A DNA stretch of 64,000 nt from Homalodisca vitripennis (lineage: Eukaryota > Arthropoda > Insecta > Hemiptera > Cicadellidae), in contig NC_060207.1 of NCBI RefSeq assembly GCF_021130785.1, forward strand, positions 2,750,501 through 2,814,500. Reading direction: 5' to 3'. The position numbers were made by a program, and so were the translations under genes. The notes beneath the pieces are model-generated. The model was not told the DNA's origin. It saw only the letters and a list, made by a program, of their open reading frames with translations, and ran no database searches. Positions 46,341-58,639 of this stretch are shown piece after piece. The stretch's first letter is position 1; each line of letters opens with the position of its first letter.

Positions 46341-49300
46341 TCAGAATAATAAACTGAATTTAAGATATATGTGTATGTAGGGTGTAGATTAAGTCCTAAC
46401 ACCTCTTAATATTATGTTAACTATTGTAATACATCTAAGAGACTTGAAATATTGTTAGTGCACAATAAAATCAACAACACTAACAACACACGCTTTTTTA
46501 CGGCGTAACTGAGTACAAAGAGCGTAAATGGTAAAGGTAAATTAATAAAATATATAAAATAGCAAATTAGTAAAGACATCCAAACTAATAGATACTAATT
46601 ACGCAATCATTTAGATTAATGTGTTATTTACAGTAATGAAATTACTCCCTGGGTGGATCCTAACATAAATTCTGTTTTGTAACTAAAATTATAAATGACT
46701 TATAATTATTAATAGACAACCTTTAAGAAGGTAACATTATTAAGAAATGCCACATCGTAACAGAATGAGGTATAGCATTGGGGTTATCTATATCAGTTAC
46801 CAATAATGACGTCATGGATTTTATACAGACAAGTTGCCACTTAAACTACCTAATAGAACCTATTTTGTAAACCAAAAATGGGTCATATTTGCTACAAGGA
46901 TAAGTAACTACAAGTAACCTATACACAGAAAAAGACTTTGCAAAGCTTGGGGGTAATATCGTTTAAAAAATAACTCTTGATAAAGCTCTAACCCATTTAT
47001 TGAGTTTAGGGGTAGGGAATAGCTCATTATGAAATTTCCATCCTGCCTGTAATTAGCTGTGAATACAGTGTTTCATCATTTCTTATGTTAGAACTCGATA
47101 AAAAATTAACATTGTTTAAACTTACAACTGGTTTTCTGGAAATCAATTGAGAAATTTTCCTAAGACAGAAATCGATAAATAGCAGTTTTGGTGAAAGTCG
47201 TAATGGGAGAGAGTGTGGATAGTAATAGGATAGGAAACAATATTTATTTATTATGTTACGAGTTTGATGACTGGCTTTAAAAGTTCTATACTAAGACAAA
47301 TACTGTCTGAAACCCCCTATATGAGTAATTCTATATTTTTATCTCTTTCAATGACCTCTCCGTTTGACCTCCAACATAAGTACCTTAGCTGACAATCGAT
47401 TTCTTTATTCAGAGAAATTCCTTAACTGATTTCAAGATGCAATACACATTGGCTCTCGGCTTCTAAACTGGATATTGATGGCCCATAAGGATAGGAACGA
47501 TATGCTCCTATTTAACTATCAACTATATCTTTCTATCTGATGGCTGCGACACCTAAACAGAAGGTAACAAACATAGTTTCACAAATCGTGTTAATCTGAA
47601 TAATACGTTTGAGTAATTAGTATATTTGATATTGTGCGGTGAATCTATGAATTCGACATGCGTGGATAAATTTATGCAAAATCTACAACTTACCATTTAA
47701 TTAATTTTATTCTACACAAGATATGGAAAGGCTTACGCCCTAATTACCTCATGGAGGAGTTCCCCAAACGACTCTACATTGGCTAGGTTTGATCTTATTC
47801 AATGGTTGAAGTCTGTGAATTAAAATCATAAGTTGCGCAAATATTTACCTGATGTTTTAGGCTATGAACCGGGTGAAATCTGGTTTTAGAGACTATTTTT
47901 AATTAAACCAACTCTTGGTATGATAAAACCTCACTAGGCATCATTGGCATCAGCAATGAATTCAATGTGAAAGATTATTATGATGTTACATGCCAATATT
48001 AACATTCGGTATTTGAATTGGTAGGTGATAGAGGATGGAAGTGTAATACAAAATGTTAAGTCTATAAGTCAGTTTGACTCCAAGATATCGTGAAAGAGAA
48101 GAACAGATAGAAAGAAAATTTGTCTTAGAATAATCCGTGATAAGTGTAGTCCCTTCGTTGAAATGTCATAGTTATCATAACTGGATAATGTTAAACACTT
48201 CTCATTTTTAGTTTATTCTAACAACAAGGTAGAGAGGCACTCTACACCATTAGTTATGAAAGCCTTCGTTGTGGTTTAATGGAAAGTTCCAAATTTATAC
48301 CTCGTTTTATTCTAGAAGTATCCTGCAGAGAGATAGAATGTAGTATCATGCAAAATTTAGTCATATAAAATCTTTCTTGAAATATTCATGATGAATTCAC
48401 ATTTTTGTTCGTAAAATTATTTTTAATAATGAAGGTTTCACCCGAATTATACATAAAAAGATGATATACGTGTTAATACATTTACGCTACAGGTGTTAAT
48501 ATGTCGAAATCTTTTATAGTATAATGAGTTTGTTTATAAATGTATTTATTCTGCTATTTCGTCGTTGCGATCAAGGTCACCCATATTTGCAGGCAAATTT
48601 CATGGATTTGACATGCACATCATCAAAATCAGTATTCATCGTATATAAATAAAGCTTCTTACTCAGTTCCAAGCCTGTAAGATAGTTCCTTCTCGATAAT
48701 TGTGCGTGCAGTCAGACAGCTACACAGACGGACTGACATGAATTGTTTCCAGCACTACGAGTGACTTCACTGAAGCCCGGCCATAATATATGAAACTGTG
48801 GGAAAAAATAATAATGTAATAATACTGTATATGTTAAGACTGACGGGATCTTGGAAACTATAATAGATAAAGCTAAGATTAAATATACAAAGTTATGAAA
48901 ATAACATGACAAATAAATTATCAGAAATATCAGACAGTTATACCAACTATCAGAATAGTAAAATAAACATTTATTTCATAAAACTATACAAAAACAGGGT
49001 TTTATTAACTATTTAGTGAAAGCAACGATCAAAGTATAACACGTATGCTATTTTTGAAAACAATAAAAGTGATAATTTCCTTTTATTAGATAAAAGGTGG
49101 AACGTAAAAGATGCACTTAATACTTGAGTGTCTTGAAATTTTTTTATTATACAATTAAAAATTAAAATAATTTTCATGGAGATTTTACGTAAATAAGTAT
49201 TAATATAGGTACTAATAAGGGATCTGTGACATTTTGAATGGTAGTTATACACGGCTAAGTCAATCACATCCGTTTTCAAGAAGTTATGTACATCAAAACA

Positions 49301-49401
49301 AAGTGGTGAACTTTATTTAACTACATTTTATTGGCGTTAAAAAATGTTAAACAAGGTAACATATTTTACTAAATGTGAATAATATGTTATATCTATGTAG
49401 C
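46341..49401. other. AT-rich DNA without a recognisable gene
   Basis: No family recognised. About 48640-48780 has a TATA-like CGTATATAAATAAAG followed by a GC-richer part with GTCAGACAGCTACACAGACGG, perhaps the edge of a retroelement, but no coding part or second copy is present. Confidence 0.45.
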
Positions 49402-51330
49402 ATTACCTTAAAACAATGTAAACGTGAAGATAATAATTAGTTACAGATCTGAGTAAGTCCGTTACACAGATAATGCATGTTATTACTTTTGCCGGTGTAT
49501 AGCATTGCACACAACCATGACGTTCACGTGATTCTCAGAATGAATAAACATTACCTTAAAACAATGTAAACGTGAAGATAATAATTAGTTACAGATCTGA
49601 GTAAGTCCGTTACACAGATAATGCATGTTATTACTTTTGCCGGTGTATAGCATTGCACACAACCATGACGTTCACGTGATTCTCAGAATGAATAAACATT
49701 ACCTTAAAACAATGTAAACGTGAAGATAATAATTAGTTACAGATCTGAGTAAGTCCGTTACACAGATAATGCATGTTATTACTTTTGCCGGTGTATAGCA
49801 TTGCACACAACCATGACGTTCACGTGATTCTCAGAATGAATAAACATTACCTTAAAACAATGTAAACGCGAAGATAATAATTAGTTACAGATCTGAGTAA
49901 GTCCGTTACACAGATAATGCATGTTATTACTTTTGGCGGTGTATAGCATTGCACACAACCATGACGTTCACGTGATTCTCAGAATGAATAAACATTACCT
50001 TAAAACAATGTAAACGCGAAGATAATAATTAGTTACAGATCTGAGTAACTCCGTTACACAGATAATGCATGTTATTACTTTTGGCGGTGTATAGCATTGC
50101 ACACAACCATGACGTTCACGTGATTCTCAGAATGAATAAACATTACCTTAAAACAATGTAAACGCGAAGATAATAATTAGTTACAGATCTGAGTAACTCC
50201 GTTACACAGATAATGCATGTTATTACTTTTGGCGGTGTATAGCATTGCACACAACCATGACGTTCACGTGATTCTCAGAATGAATAAACATTACCTTAAA
50301 ACAATGTAAACGCGAAGATAATAATTAGTTACAGATCTGAGTAACTCCGTTAAACAGATAATGCATGTTATTACTTTTGGCGGTGTATAGCATTGCACAC
50401 AACCATGACGTTCACGTGATTCTCAGAATGAATAAACATTACCTTAAAACAATGTAAACGTGAAGATAATAATTAGTTACAGATCTGAGTAACTCCGTTA
50501 CACAGATAATGCATGTTATTACTTTTGGCGGTGTATAGCATTGCACACAACCATGACGTTCACGTGATTCTCAGAATGAATAAACATTACCTTAAAACAA
50601 TGTAAACGCGAAGATAATAATTAGTTACAGATCTGAGTAACTCCGTTACACAGATAATGCATGTTATTACTTTTGGCGGTGTATAGCATTGCACACAACC
50701 ATGACGTTCACGTGATTCTCAGAATGAATAAACATTACCTTAAAACAATGTAAACGTGAAGATAATAATTAGTTACAGATCTGAGTAACTCCGTTACACA
50801 GATAATGCATGTTATTACTTTTGGCGGTGTATAGCATTGCACACAACCATGACGTTCACGTGATTCTCAGAATGAATAAACATTACCTTAAAACAATGTA
50901 AACGTGAAGGTAATAATTAGTTACAGATATGAGTAACTCCGTTAAACAGATAATGCATGTTATTACTTTTGCCGGTGTATAGCATTGCACACAACCATGA
51001 CGTTCACGTGATTCTCAGAATGAATAAACATTACCTTAAAACAATGTAAACGTGAAGGTAATAATTAGTTACAGATATGAGTAACTCCGTTAAACAGATA
51101 ATGCATGTTATTACTTTTGCCGGTGTATAGCATTGCACACAACCATGACGTTCACGTGATTCTCAGAATGAATAAACATTACCTTAAAACAATGTAAACG
51201 TGAAGGTAATAATTAGTTACAGATCTGAGTAACTCCGTTAAACAGATAATGCATGTTATTACTTTTGCCGGTGTATAGCATTGCACACAACCATGACGTT
51301 CACGTGATTCTCAGAATGAATAAACATTAC
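49402..51330. repeat. 148-bp tandem satellite, 13 units
   Basis: ATTACC marks unit starts at 49402, 49550, 49698 and so on to 51326: 13.0 units of 148 bp with almost no length change. Each unit has a CACGTG palindrome within GACGTTCACGTGATTC. Only a few positions vary, and they change in blocks: units 1-3 have GCCGG and AAGTCC; units 4-10 have GGCGG, mostly with AACTCC; units 11-13 have GAAGGT, TTAAAC and GCCGG. Confidence 0.97.
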
Positions 51331-51980
51331 GAGATCGCACATAAGTATGGACCAGATCACTTTATTTAGAACTAGCAGTTACCCACGGCTTCGCATGCAA
51401 TGTCCTGCTGAAAAACTGGGACACATGAGGTATATTTTTTTCGAATGTCGTTATTACTCTCCTGAGATAAATGATACTCACTGAAAATTAAGATCCATTT
51501 AAGATTTAAATTTTAAGCCCGTTTTTTTCGCACCTGTGAAATAACTCAAATTTCTCTCCAATATTCTATAAGTTTTTGTATAAAATTGAACTATATTAAG
51601 CCCAGTGTGGACAGGAGTCTTAAAGTCGAAGTTATTAACTTTCAGTTAACGCACATAACATGTCATAAATTATGGTGTTAAATGTAATTTTGAAACGGAA
51701 GTAGGCATATTTTCTGTACACATTATTACAGTGTCCACGTTTAAGAGCTTCGGATGTGAAAGCTTTCAGAGGCCTGTGGGGCGGAATCCTGTGAACTTTC
51801 ATGATATTTTAATACTTATTATCCTATTCCTGGTAAAGACAAATTAAAAAACACATACATCGTAAAAATTGGTTTAGCCATTCTTGAAATATAAATTATG
51901 TAATTAACACAAGTTTATTTTACACACTTTTTTTACTATGCGATTTTTAGTTTATTATATAGGCTAATTAATTTTTAATT
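51331..51980. other. Probable transposon-derived sequence
   Basis: About 51373-51405 reads ACTAGCAGTTACCCACGGCT followed by TCGCATGC, close to a terminal motif very common in arthropod repeats. Near 51860 AAAATTGGTTTAGCCATTCT followed by TGAAATATAAAT is also a familiar repeat motif. I cannot assign the element with certainty. Confidence 0.45.
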
Positions 51981-53230
51981 TATAAATACATTTTTGTTGA
52001 TCTTGGAATATTTTACTTTGGATCCGCCAGACTGCGCTAAGACACGTAATACAAAGTGGACTGTTACTTAACAACTGTTAACACTTTCAGCTTAAAATCA
52101 ACAAAGAGGCAGAAAAATTTGCTTACATTTAAACTGTAGAAAATATTACGTTATTAGAAAGTGCTTGATCAGTAGTGTAATGCAGATTGCAAAGATGAAG
52201 TTTCACCAATTGTTCTATGTAAACATTATAATATTACAACACAGCCAAAATATTTTTCTATTTTAATTCCTGGTTTTCCCGACAGTTTGTGCTGCTATCA
52301 AATTTGTGTGTTGTTTTTTAACATCGTGTAATTATTGTGTGAGTGCTAATTTATTGTAATAATACATTAATAGAGATTGGAGATGTTTGAGGTGCATAAC
52401 TATAATTATTTATTGAAGTTATTGAACTCATTTTGCAAATTTATTGAAGTGAGTATATTGGTCGCATAACCTCAAATAACCTCAGTAGCATACAAATAAA
52501 AAGGTTGAGTTTCTATGTTTGAATAACTATTGTTAACAGTTTAGATAATCAGGTTTTAAACTAATTGGATTTAAATATTTTTTTGTAATTTACATTTTTA
52601 ATCTGCAGTCAAAATTGGTCACATAAGTTCAAACTAAGTAGCATACAAATCGCATGTGTGACTATTGTTAATAGTATAGGAATTGGTTTTATATTAAATT
52701 CTGTTGGCCAGTTCCGTTAATATACTGTAATTTAAAATAACTATAATGAAATTCGGTAGTTTAGATAGGCTAATCAAAAATATCAATAATTCGATTGTGA
52801 TGGTGGCCGCTTATTATACTTCAGCCTTTAAATAACTATAATCTAATTCGGATTGTCATTTTAGTAGTTTAGATAGGCTGTTCAGATATATCAAAATTCG
52901 ATTGTGATGGAGCCCACTTATTATACTTCAGCCCTATACGGAACACGTACTTATTTAGTATTTTAGATAGTCTACGTTGTTATACATTTTTATCTACAAG
53001 TTACTTAATTAAAATTACACATTAAATAAGTTACTCATATTCATTGTGTACTGTTATACAGAATTTTATTTTTACAGAAAAATGCCCCGACTTCGTGGAA
53101 GAGGAACAAATATTGGTCGACGTACTCGACGCGCACAATAGGCTCATGATCGTCGATAGCCCAGATTGTTAAAGATTAATCAAAGTTTAAAATTTTCGAA
53201 TTAAAGACGTGTGTACAGGACAACGTCTGT
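51981..53230 (+). mobile_element. Helitron remnant with start of Rep-helicase ORF
   Basis: At 53083 an ATG opens MPRLRGRGTNIGRRTRRAQ, then a stop at 53140. This is the conserved N-terminal start of arthropod Helitron Rep-helicase proteins. About 50 bp later GTGTACAGGACAACGTCTGT followed by CGG is close to the known Helitron 3' terminal region. The upstream part (52018-52200) is repeated at 53437-53620, consistent with the 5' region of the same family. Everything between N-terminus and 3' end is missing, so the element is non-autonomous. Confidence 0.65.
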
Positions 53231-53650
53231 CGGATATATATATATATTTCTTGTGTTCGTGTGTATGTGACTAAACTCCTCCTAAACGACTGGACCAATT
53301 TTTATGATATTTTGTATGTGTTTTTAATGGAATTCGAGAATGGTTTAGATTCACAATTTGGTCCACTGGAAAATTTGTTTAAATTAATTTTTCATTTGTA
53401 AGTAGTTGTTAATGTTGAAGTGTTTTATATTGGATCCAGCAGACTACGCTACGAAACGTAATACAAAGTGAACTGATATTTAACAGCTGTTAATACTTCC
53501 AGCTGAAGTTTATCAAAGAGGTAAAAACATTTGTTGACATTTAAATTTTAGAAAACATTAAATTGTTGTAAAGTTCTTGATCAGTATTGTATTCAGATTT
53601 CAAAGACAAAGCTATAATCACCAACCTATATAGCTATATTACAACACAAT
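53231..53650 (+). mobile_element. Second Helitron 5' end fragment
   Basis: Begins with TATATATATATATTTCTTGT followed by GTTCGTGTGTATGTGAC and CTCCTCCTAAACGACTGGAC, a typical arthropod Helitron 5' start, fused directly to the 3' region of the preceding copy. Its 53437-53620 part matches 52018-52200 at roughly 75% by eye (shared landmarks ACGTAATACAAAGTG, AACTGTTAA-like, CTTGATCAGTA). Confidence 0.62.
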
Positions 53651-55655
53651 CATATGTTTAATTAATTTAAGTGGCATTTTAAATGTATTGATATTTGTAG
53701 CCTTGAAAGCATAGAGTAATCAAAGCATCACTTCTTACTTATTTTCTGTAATCACTTTGGAGGTTATCCAGATATTGAACTGGAATTTTTCGTAAAATAT
53801 ACTTTTAACTGAAGTTTTTAATAAATATTAAGTACGCAGCTTAATTAGCAGGCCTAGCGTAATGCAGGAATTAAAGATAATATTATTTATTAAATATTGT
53901 TTCAGATTTAAAGACTTTTATAAAACCCAGCTCAGATTTGTTTTGTAAGAAGTACGCTTCTCAGACCGTTATAGGCTGTGTATATTTTCTTGCCAACAAA
54001 CTTAACTTACAACAAGTATCTTAGGCTGGATGTATTTAAATAAGTATACACTTTTTGAACTATTTTCTTCATTGTGGCCACATGGAAGACTCAACCATGA
54101 CGAAGAAAATATAATTCTTTCAAATCAGAATTACTCACTTACACGCTACACGCAGAGTAAAAAAAAGAGACATTAGCAATTTTGCTTATCAAGTGAACCA
54201 TAGACACTAACATGATACAGATCAAAGAAAAAGTTACTTCCATTCCTAAACTGCACATAATCCTACCTTGCATTATACCAATAATTGCTATTATCTTTGA
54301 CTTAAGGATTCCTCCACAATTGCCTTAAATAGTTCAATGGTTATTTAAATAATTGGACCAATTCAATAACTACTATCATAGAATGTGTGAGACAAATTTG
54401 AATCTTATAAAATCCGTTTTAACTCTACGACTTCAGGGTCCCGTATATATGTCACATTCATCCGGCAAGTGAGAGATCCGGTGAAGATATATATACACAT
54501 GAAAAGCTACTCCTAATGCAATAAAAGTATGTTTATCAAAGTACATAAACATGGATGGATCTTAAAAAACATTAGTTCAATAATAAAGAACAAGATTGTT
54601 ACCTAAAATTTATATAGCTTCAGCTAGGAAAAAAATAATTTAATACAAGTTTTAAGTTACCTTATAGCCTAATTGCAAGATCTGTATTGGATTATACCTT
54701 TAGGTTACTTGTAATAAAAATAGAACACAATTACGCGAAAAATAATATTGATATATTTTGTTCGCCTCTGGAAATTAAATATGAAGGTAATTTAGCGACC
54801 TGAGATTGGGCCATGGTGAGACCAGCGGTGTCGCCTAGCTAATAATAAAAACACTGCGACTGAAAGCTCATTTTTAATTACTTTCTCTTACATGTATTTC
54901 ATTGAAGCTTTCCCTTGATCGTAAATAAATCCAGTAATTTAAATCTGTTTAGATTTGAAAAATTTTACTAGTAATAAAATTAGATCATTTTAACTTTATA
55001 ATAAAACAATGAAATAAAAACAATATTCAGTATAATAACCTTTGAGTACCAAGCTGTAATTGAGGTGGTGGCACGATCATTGTCAAACATTGCAGTGTTC
55101 CAAAAAATAATTTAAGTTTACAAATAAGTAGTAGCCTATAATAAATAAATAATTACAATAGGTTCTTTCATTATACGAGATAACAGATTAGACTACTACT
55201 TGTAATATTTATTAGAACGATACGATGTGCTAAACCTTTTTAAAGAGAAAAACATTGCAAAAACTAAATAATATTTTTAAATTAAAAAATATATTATTAT
55301 TTTTGTTCACCTTTTTCACTGTCCTCTATACAAATATGATGAAATGTAATTAAAAAAGGAAGTATCTGTCCAACTGTTTCGTTGTTATTAATTTCTAGTG
55401 GAAAGTGTTAAAAAAATACACCCGCGTATAAGCTTACTCTCTTATTTATCAAACGGCTGTTACAATCTGAAAAAAATGAAATTCAAATGAAATTATACTA
55501 ATTTCAATATTTTCACATTTATTGGGTTTTATTTCCAGACTAAATGAAATGTCATATGTCAAAATTTAGTAACAGATTAATAAGTATTAAGGGGGGAATA
55601 TAATCAGCCCCTGGCTTTTTTCAGAGTCCCTTTGGGGTCAGCTCTCCGTACTGAG
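53651..55655. other. AT-rich DNA without a recognisable gene
   Basis: Nothing nameable. About 54440-54500 has a short inverted motif around GATCCGGTGAAG and CATCCGGCAAG, not long enough to interpret. Confidence 0.4.
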
Positions 55656-55659
55656 ATGG

Positions 55660-57162
55660 GTATTGTTACATAGAAACAAAAATTGCTTAATAATATATTT
55701 ACAATCTTCGTATGAACATTTCTATTTACTATAGAAAGCCTAGATTGTATTTTTAATCTCATAGAAATAAAGTTGCATGTACAGTTCGTGTTCGAGATAT
55801 CGCACGGTCATGCAGACACACAAAAAATACTTAATAATATGTTTACAATGTTCGTACGGACATTTCTATTTACTATAGAAAACCTTGATTGTATTTTTAA
55901 TCTCATACAAATAAAGTTGCATGTACAGTTCGTGTTCGAGATATCGCACGGTCATGCAGACACACAAAAAATACTTAATAATATGTTTACAATGTTCGTA
56001 CGGACATTTCTATTTACTATAGAAAACCTTGATTGTATTTTTAATCTCATACAAATAAAGTTGCATGTACAGTTCGTGTTCGAGATATCGCACGGTCATG
56101 CAGACACACAAAAAATACTTAATAATATGTTTACAATGTTCGTACGGACATTTCTATTTACTATAGAAAACCTTGATTGTGATTTTTAATCTCATACAAA
56201 TAAAGTTGCATGTACAGTTCGTGTTCGAGATATCGCACGGTCATGCAGACACACAAAAAATACTTAATAATATGTTTACAATGTTCGTACGGACATTTCT
56301 ATTTACTATAGAAAACCTTGATTGTATTTTTAATCTCATACAAATAAAGTTGCATGTACAGTTCGTGTTCGAGATATCGCACGGTCATGCAGACACACAA
56401 AAAATACTTAATAATATGTTTACAATGTTCGTACGGACATTTCTATTTACTATAGAAAAGATTGATTGTGATTTTAGTCTTATAGAAATAAAGTTGCATG
56501 TACAGTTCGTGTTTGAGATATTGCACGGTCATGCAGACACACAAAAAATACTTAATAATATGTTTACAATGTTCGTACGGACATTTCTATTTACTATAGA
56601 AAACCTTGATTGTATTTTTAATCTCATACAAATAAAGTTGCATGTACAGTTCGTGTTCGAGATATCGCACGGTCATGCAGACACACAAAAAATACTTAAT
56701 AATATGTTTACAATGTTCGTACGGACATTTCTATTTACTATAGAAAACCTTGATTGTATTTTTAATCTCATACAAATAAAGTTGCATGTACAGTTCGTGT
56801 TCGAGATATCGCACGGTCATGCAGACACACAAAAAATACTTAATAATATGTTTACAATGTTCGTACGGACATTTCTATTTACTATAGAAAAAGATTGATT
56901 GTGATTTTAGTCTTATAGAAATAAAGTTGCATGTACAGTTCGTGTTTGAGATATTGCACGGTCATGCAGACACACAAAAAATACTTAATAATATGTTTAC
57001 AATGTTCGTACGGACATTTCTATTTACTATAGAAAACCTTGATTGTGATTTTAATCTTATAGAAATAAAGTTGCATGTACAGTTCGTGTTCGAGATATCG
57101 CACGGTCATGCAGACACACAAAAAATACTTAATAATATGTTTACAATGTCCGTACGGACATT
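55660..57162. repeat. 144-bp tandem satellite, about 10 units
   Basis: GTTGCATGTACAG starts at 55772, 55916 and 56060 show a 144-bp period. Since 144 is 48 codons, plus-strand frames run through many units (55773-56189, 56173-56898, 56927-57229) with repeating HVQFVFEISHGHADTQKILN. This is a by-product. A variant unit (GATTTTAGTCTTATAGAAAT, GTGTTTGAGATATTGC) occurs at 56462 and 56894, about three units apart, indicating a higher-order pattern. The array resumes at 63978 after a transposon insertion and runs off the window. Confidence 0.95.
57158..57162. repeat. 5-bp target duplication (ACATT) of the outer transposon, left copy
   Basis: ACATT at 57158-57162 and 63978-63982 flank the element. 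The intact satellite unit reads CGGACATTTCTATTT, so joining the flanks across one ACATT restores the consensus exactly. This is direct empty-site evidence. Confidence 0.88.
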
Positions 57163-57731
57163 AGTCCAGTCGTATTACCTGATTGAAAAAATAAATGTTT
57201 TCTTACAGCAAACTAATGGCACAATTTAGTCAAATACGTCATAAATAAATAAAAAAAAACCATTCCGAACCAAAATCGTCTATTAGAGGGTATAGGAGGG
57301 GTGGTTTTTAGGGGTGAAAATGTTTTTTTGCAATTTGTGAGTAAACGATGCATCCTATTGAAAACAGTCAAATGTAAAAGTTGTTGGAAATAAAAAAATC
57401 TACAAATTATGTAGTAATAATCTTTGCCCTAACCTCAAAAATTTCCCAAAAAATTCAATAAACCGTTTTTTTTTGTTTTTAATTTTTTTTCTTTTCCAAA
57501 AATGGTTTGATTGGGCTGAAAGTTTGATCAAATATACATTGTACTATTCTAAACATACTGTATTTTTTTCATTAAGAAATATTCAGCCATTATAATAAAA
57601 TTTCACTTTAAAAAAATATTTTGTTAATTTTCAATCACCATTTTGAAACATTTTTTTATCAAAAAAGGTTCACTGGCGGCTCATTATTTTCGTTTTTTTG
57701 TCTATTTAGAAGAAATGAAATAAAAAATATA
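57163..57731. repeat. Outer transposon left TIR, first part
   Basis: Matches 63398-63977 in reverse complement, with landmarks GGCACAATTTAGTCAAATAC, CATTCCGAACCAAAATCGTC and TTTTTGTCTATTT. The repeat continues at 61633 after the inserted element. Confidence 0.9.
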
Positions 57732-58039
57732 TCGCACATGCACGAGAATAGTGGCACAACTAAAAAATGTACAATTTTGAGTTATGCCATTATTCTACTT
57801 CCCTGTGAAGCGCTCTACACAGTGGTGTGACTCCCGTGCCGCTAACTCAACTGGTTGCCGTTTGGCAGCGCTAGTTTCTCTATTCTACAGACCTGTTTAG
57901 GAGACATGTTTCTGATGAATAGTGGCACTTCTGCCTTTCTTGAAGGTGGACCTGTATTGTGTGCGAGAAAGAGTGACACTTTTTGACTTGGGCCACTATT
58001 CTGCTGATCCTGTAAGTGCATTTCATTTTGCTTTTAATT

Positions 58040-58275
58040 TTAGCGGCACATTTTTAGTTGTGCCTGTTTTCTTTGACAAAATCTATGAGACTCAGTACGT
58101 TGTGTTGCTCTGAACTGAAACATTTTTAGTTGTGCCAGTATTCTCAGTTTTAAAATGGTTAAATTTTACATTAAAATATTGGCACATTTTTAGTTGTGCC
58201 TGTATTATTTAACAAAATGTAAGAGATTCAGTACGATAAGATTCTATGAACTGAAACATTTTTAGTTGTGCCAGT
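58040..58275. repeat. Four subterminal copies of a TIR-derived motif
   Basis: CATTTTTAGTTGTGCC occurs near 58047, 58117, 58178 and 58254, in alternating forms with GTATTCTC or GTTTTCTT after it. It is the inner part of the right-end TIR in the same orientation. Clusters like this often bind transposase (family knowledge); here that is inferred. Confidence 0.85.
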
Positions 58276-58639
58276 ATTCTCATTTTTCAAGTGGTTAAAT
58301 GCTACTATTGGTACTGGACATTTTGAGTTATTACATTATGAGACTATTCACTTGTTTATAATTTTGTACCATTTAAGCGTAATTTATGCCGTGCCATACT
58401 TTGGTGTTAGGCTTGTTTCCTCGAGATGAAATAGAAGTTTTAGAGTACAGTTTTGCATAGCGAAATAACAACAGGTTCTTTTAGCCAAACCGACATGGAT
58501 TGTATTCGACAATAACTTCATTATCCAGCCATGCGGGTAATCCAAGCATTCAAAATAGCAGATAAAGATGGTGAAGCAAATTAATTTTATTACTTGCAGT
58601 TTTACGTAGCAGATAATTAATAGTAGGTTGTTTTCCAGA

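Noticed and set aside
49402..51330. CRISPR-like regular repeats
   Set aside because: Repeat units are contiguous with no unique spacers and the context is eukaryotic, so this is satellite DNA. The same holds for the 24-, 128-, 135- and 144-bp arrays.
57161..57165. TA target duplication for the outer transposon
   Set aside because: Using TA does not restore the satellite consensus, whereas ACATT does.
55773..57229. Repeat protein with 48-residue units
   Set aside because: No host-gene features, frame breaks at variant units, and the array is plainly a satellite whose length happens to be a multiple of three.
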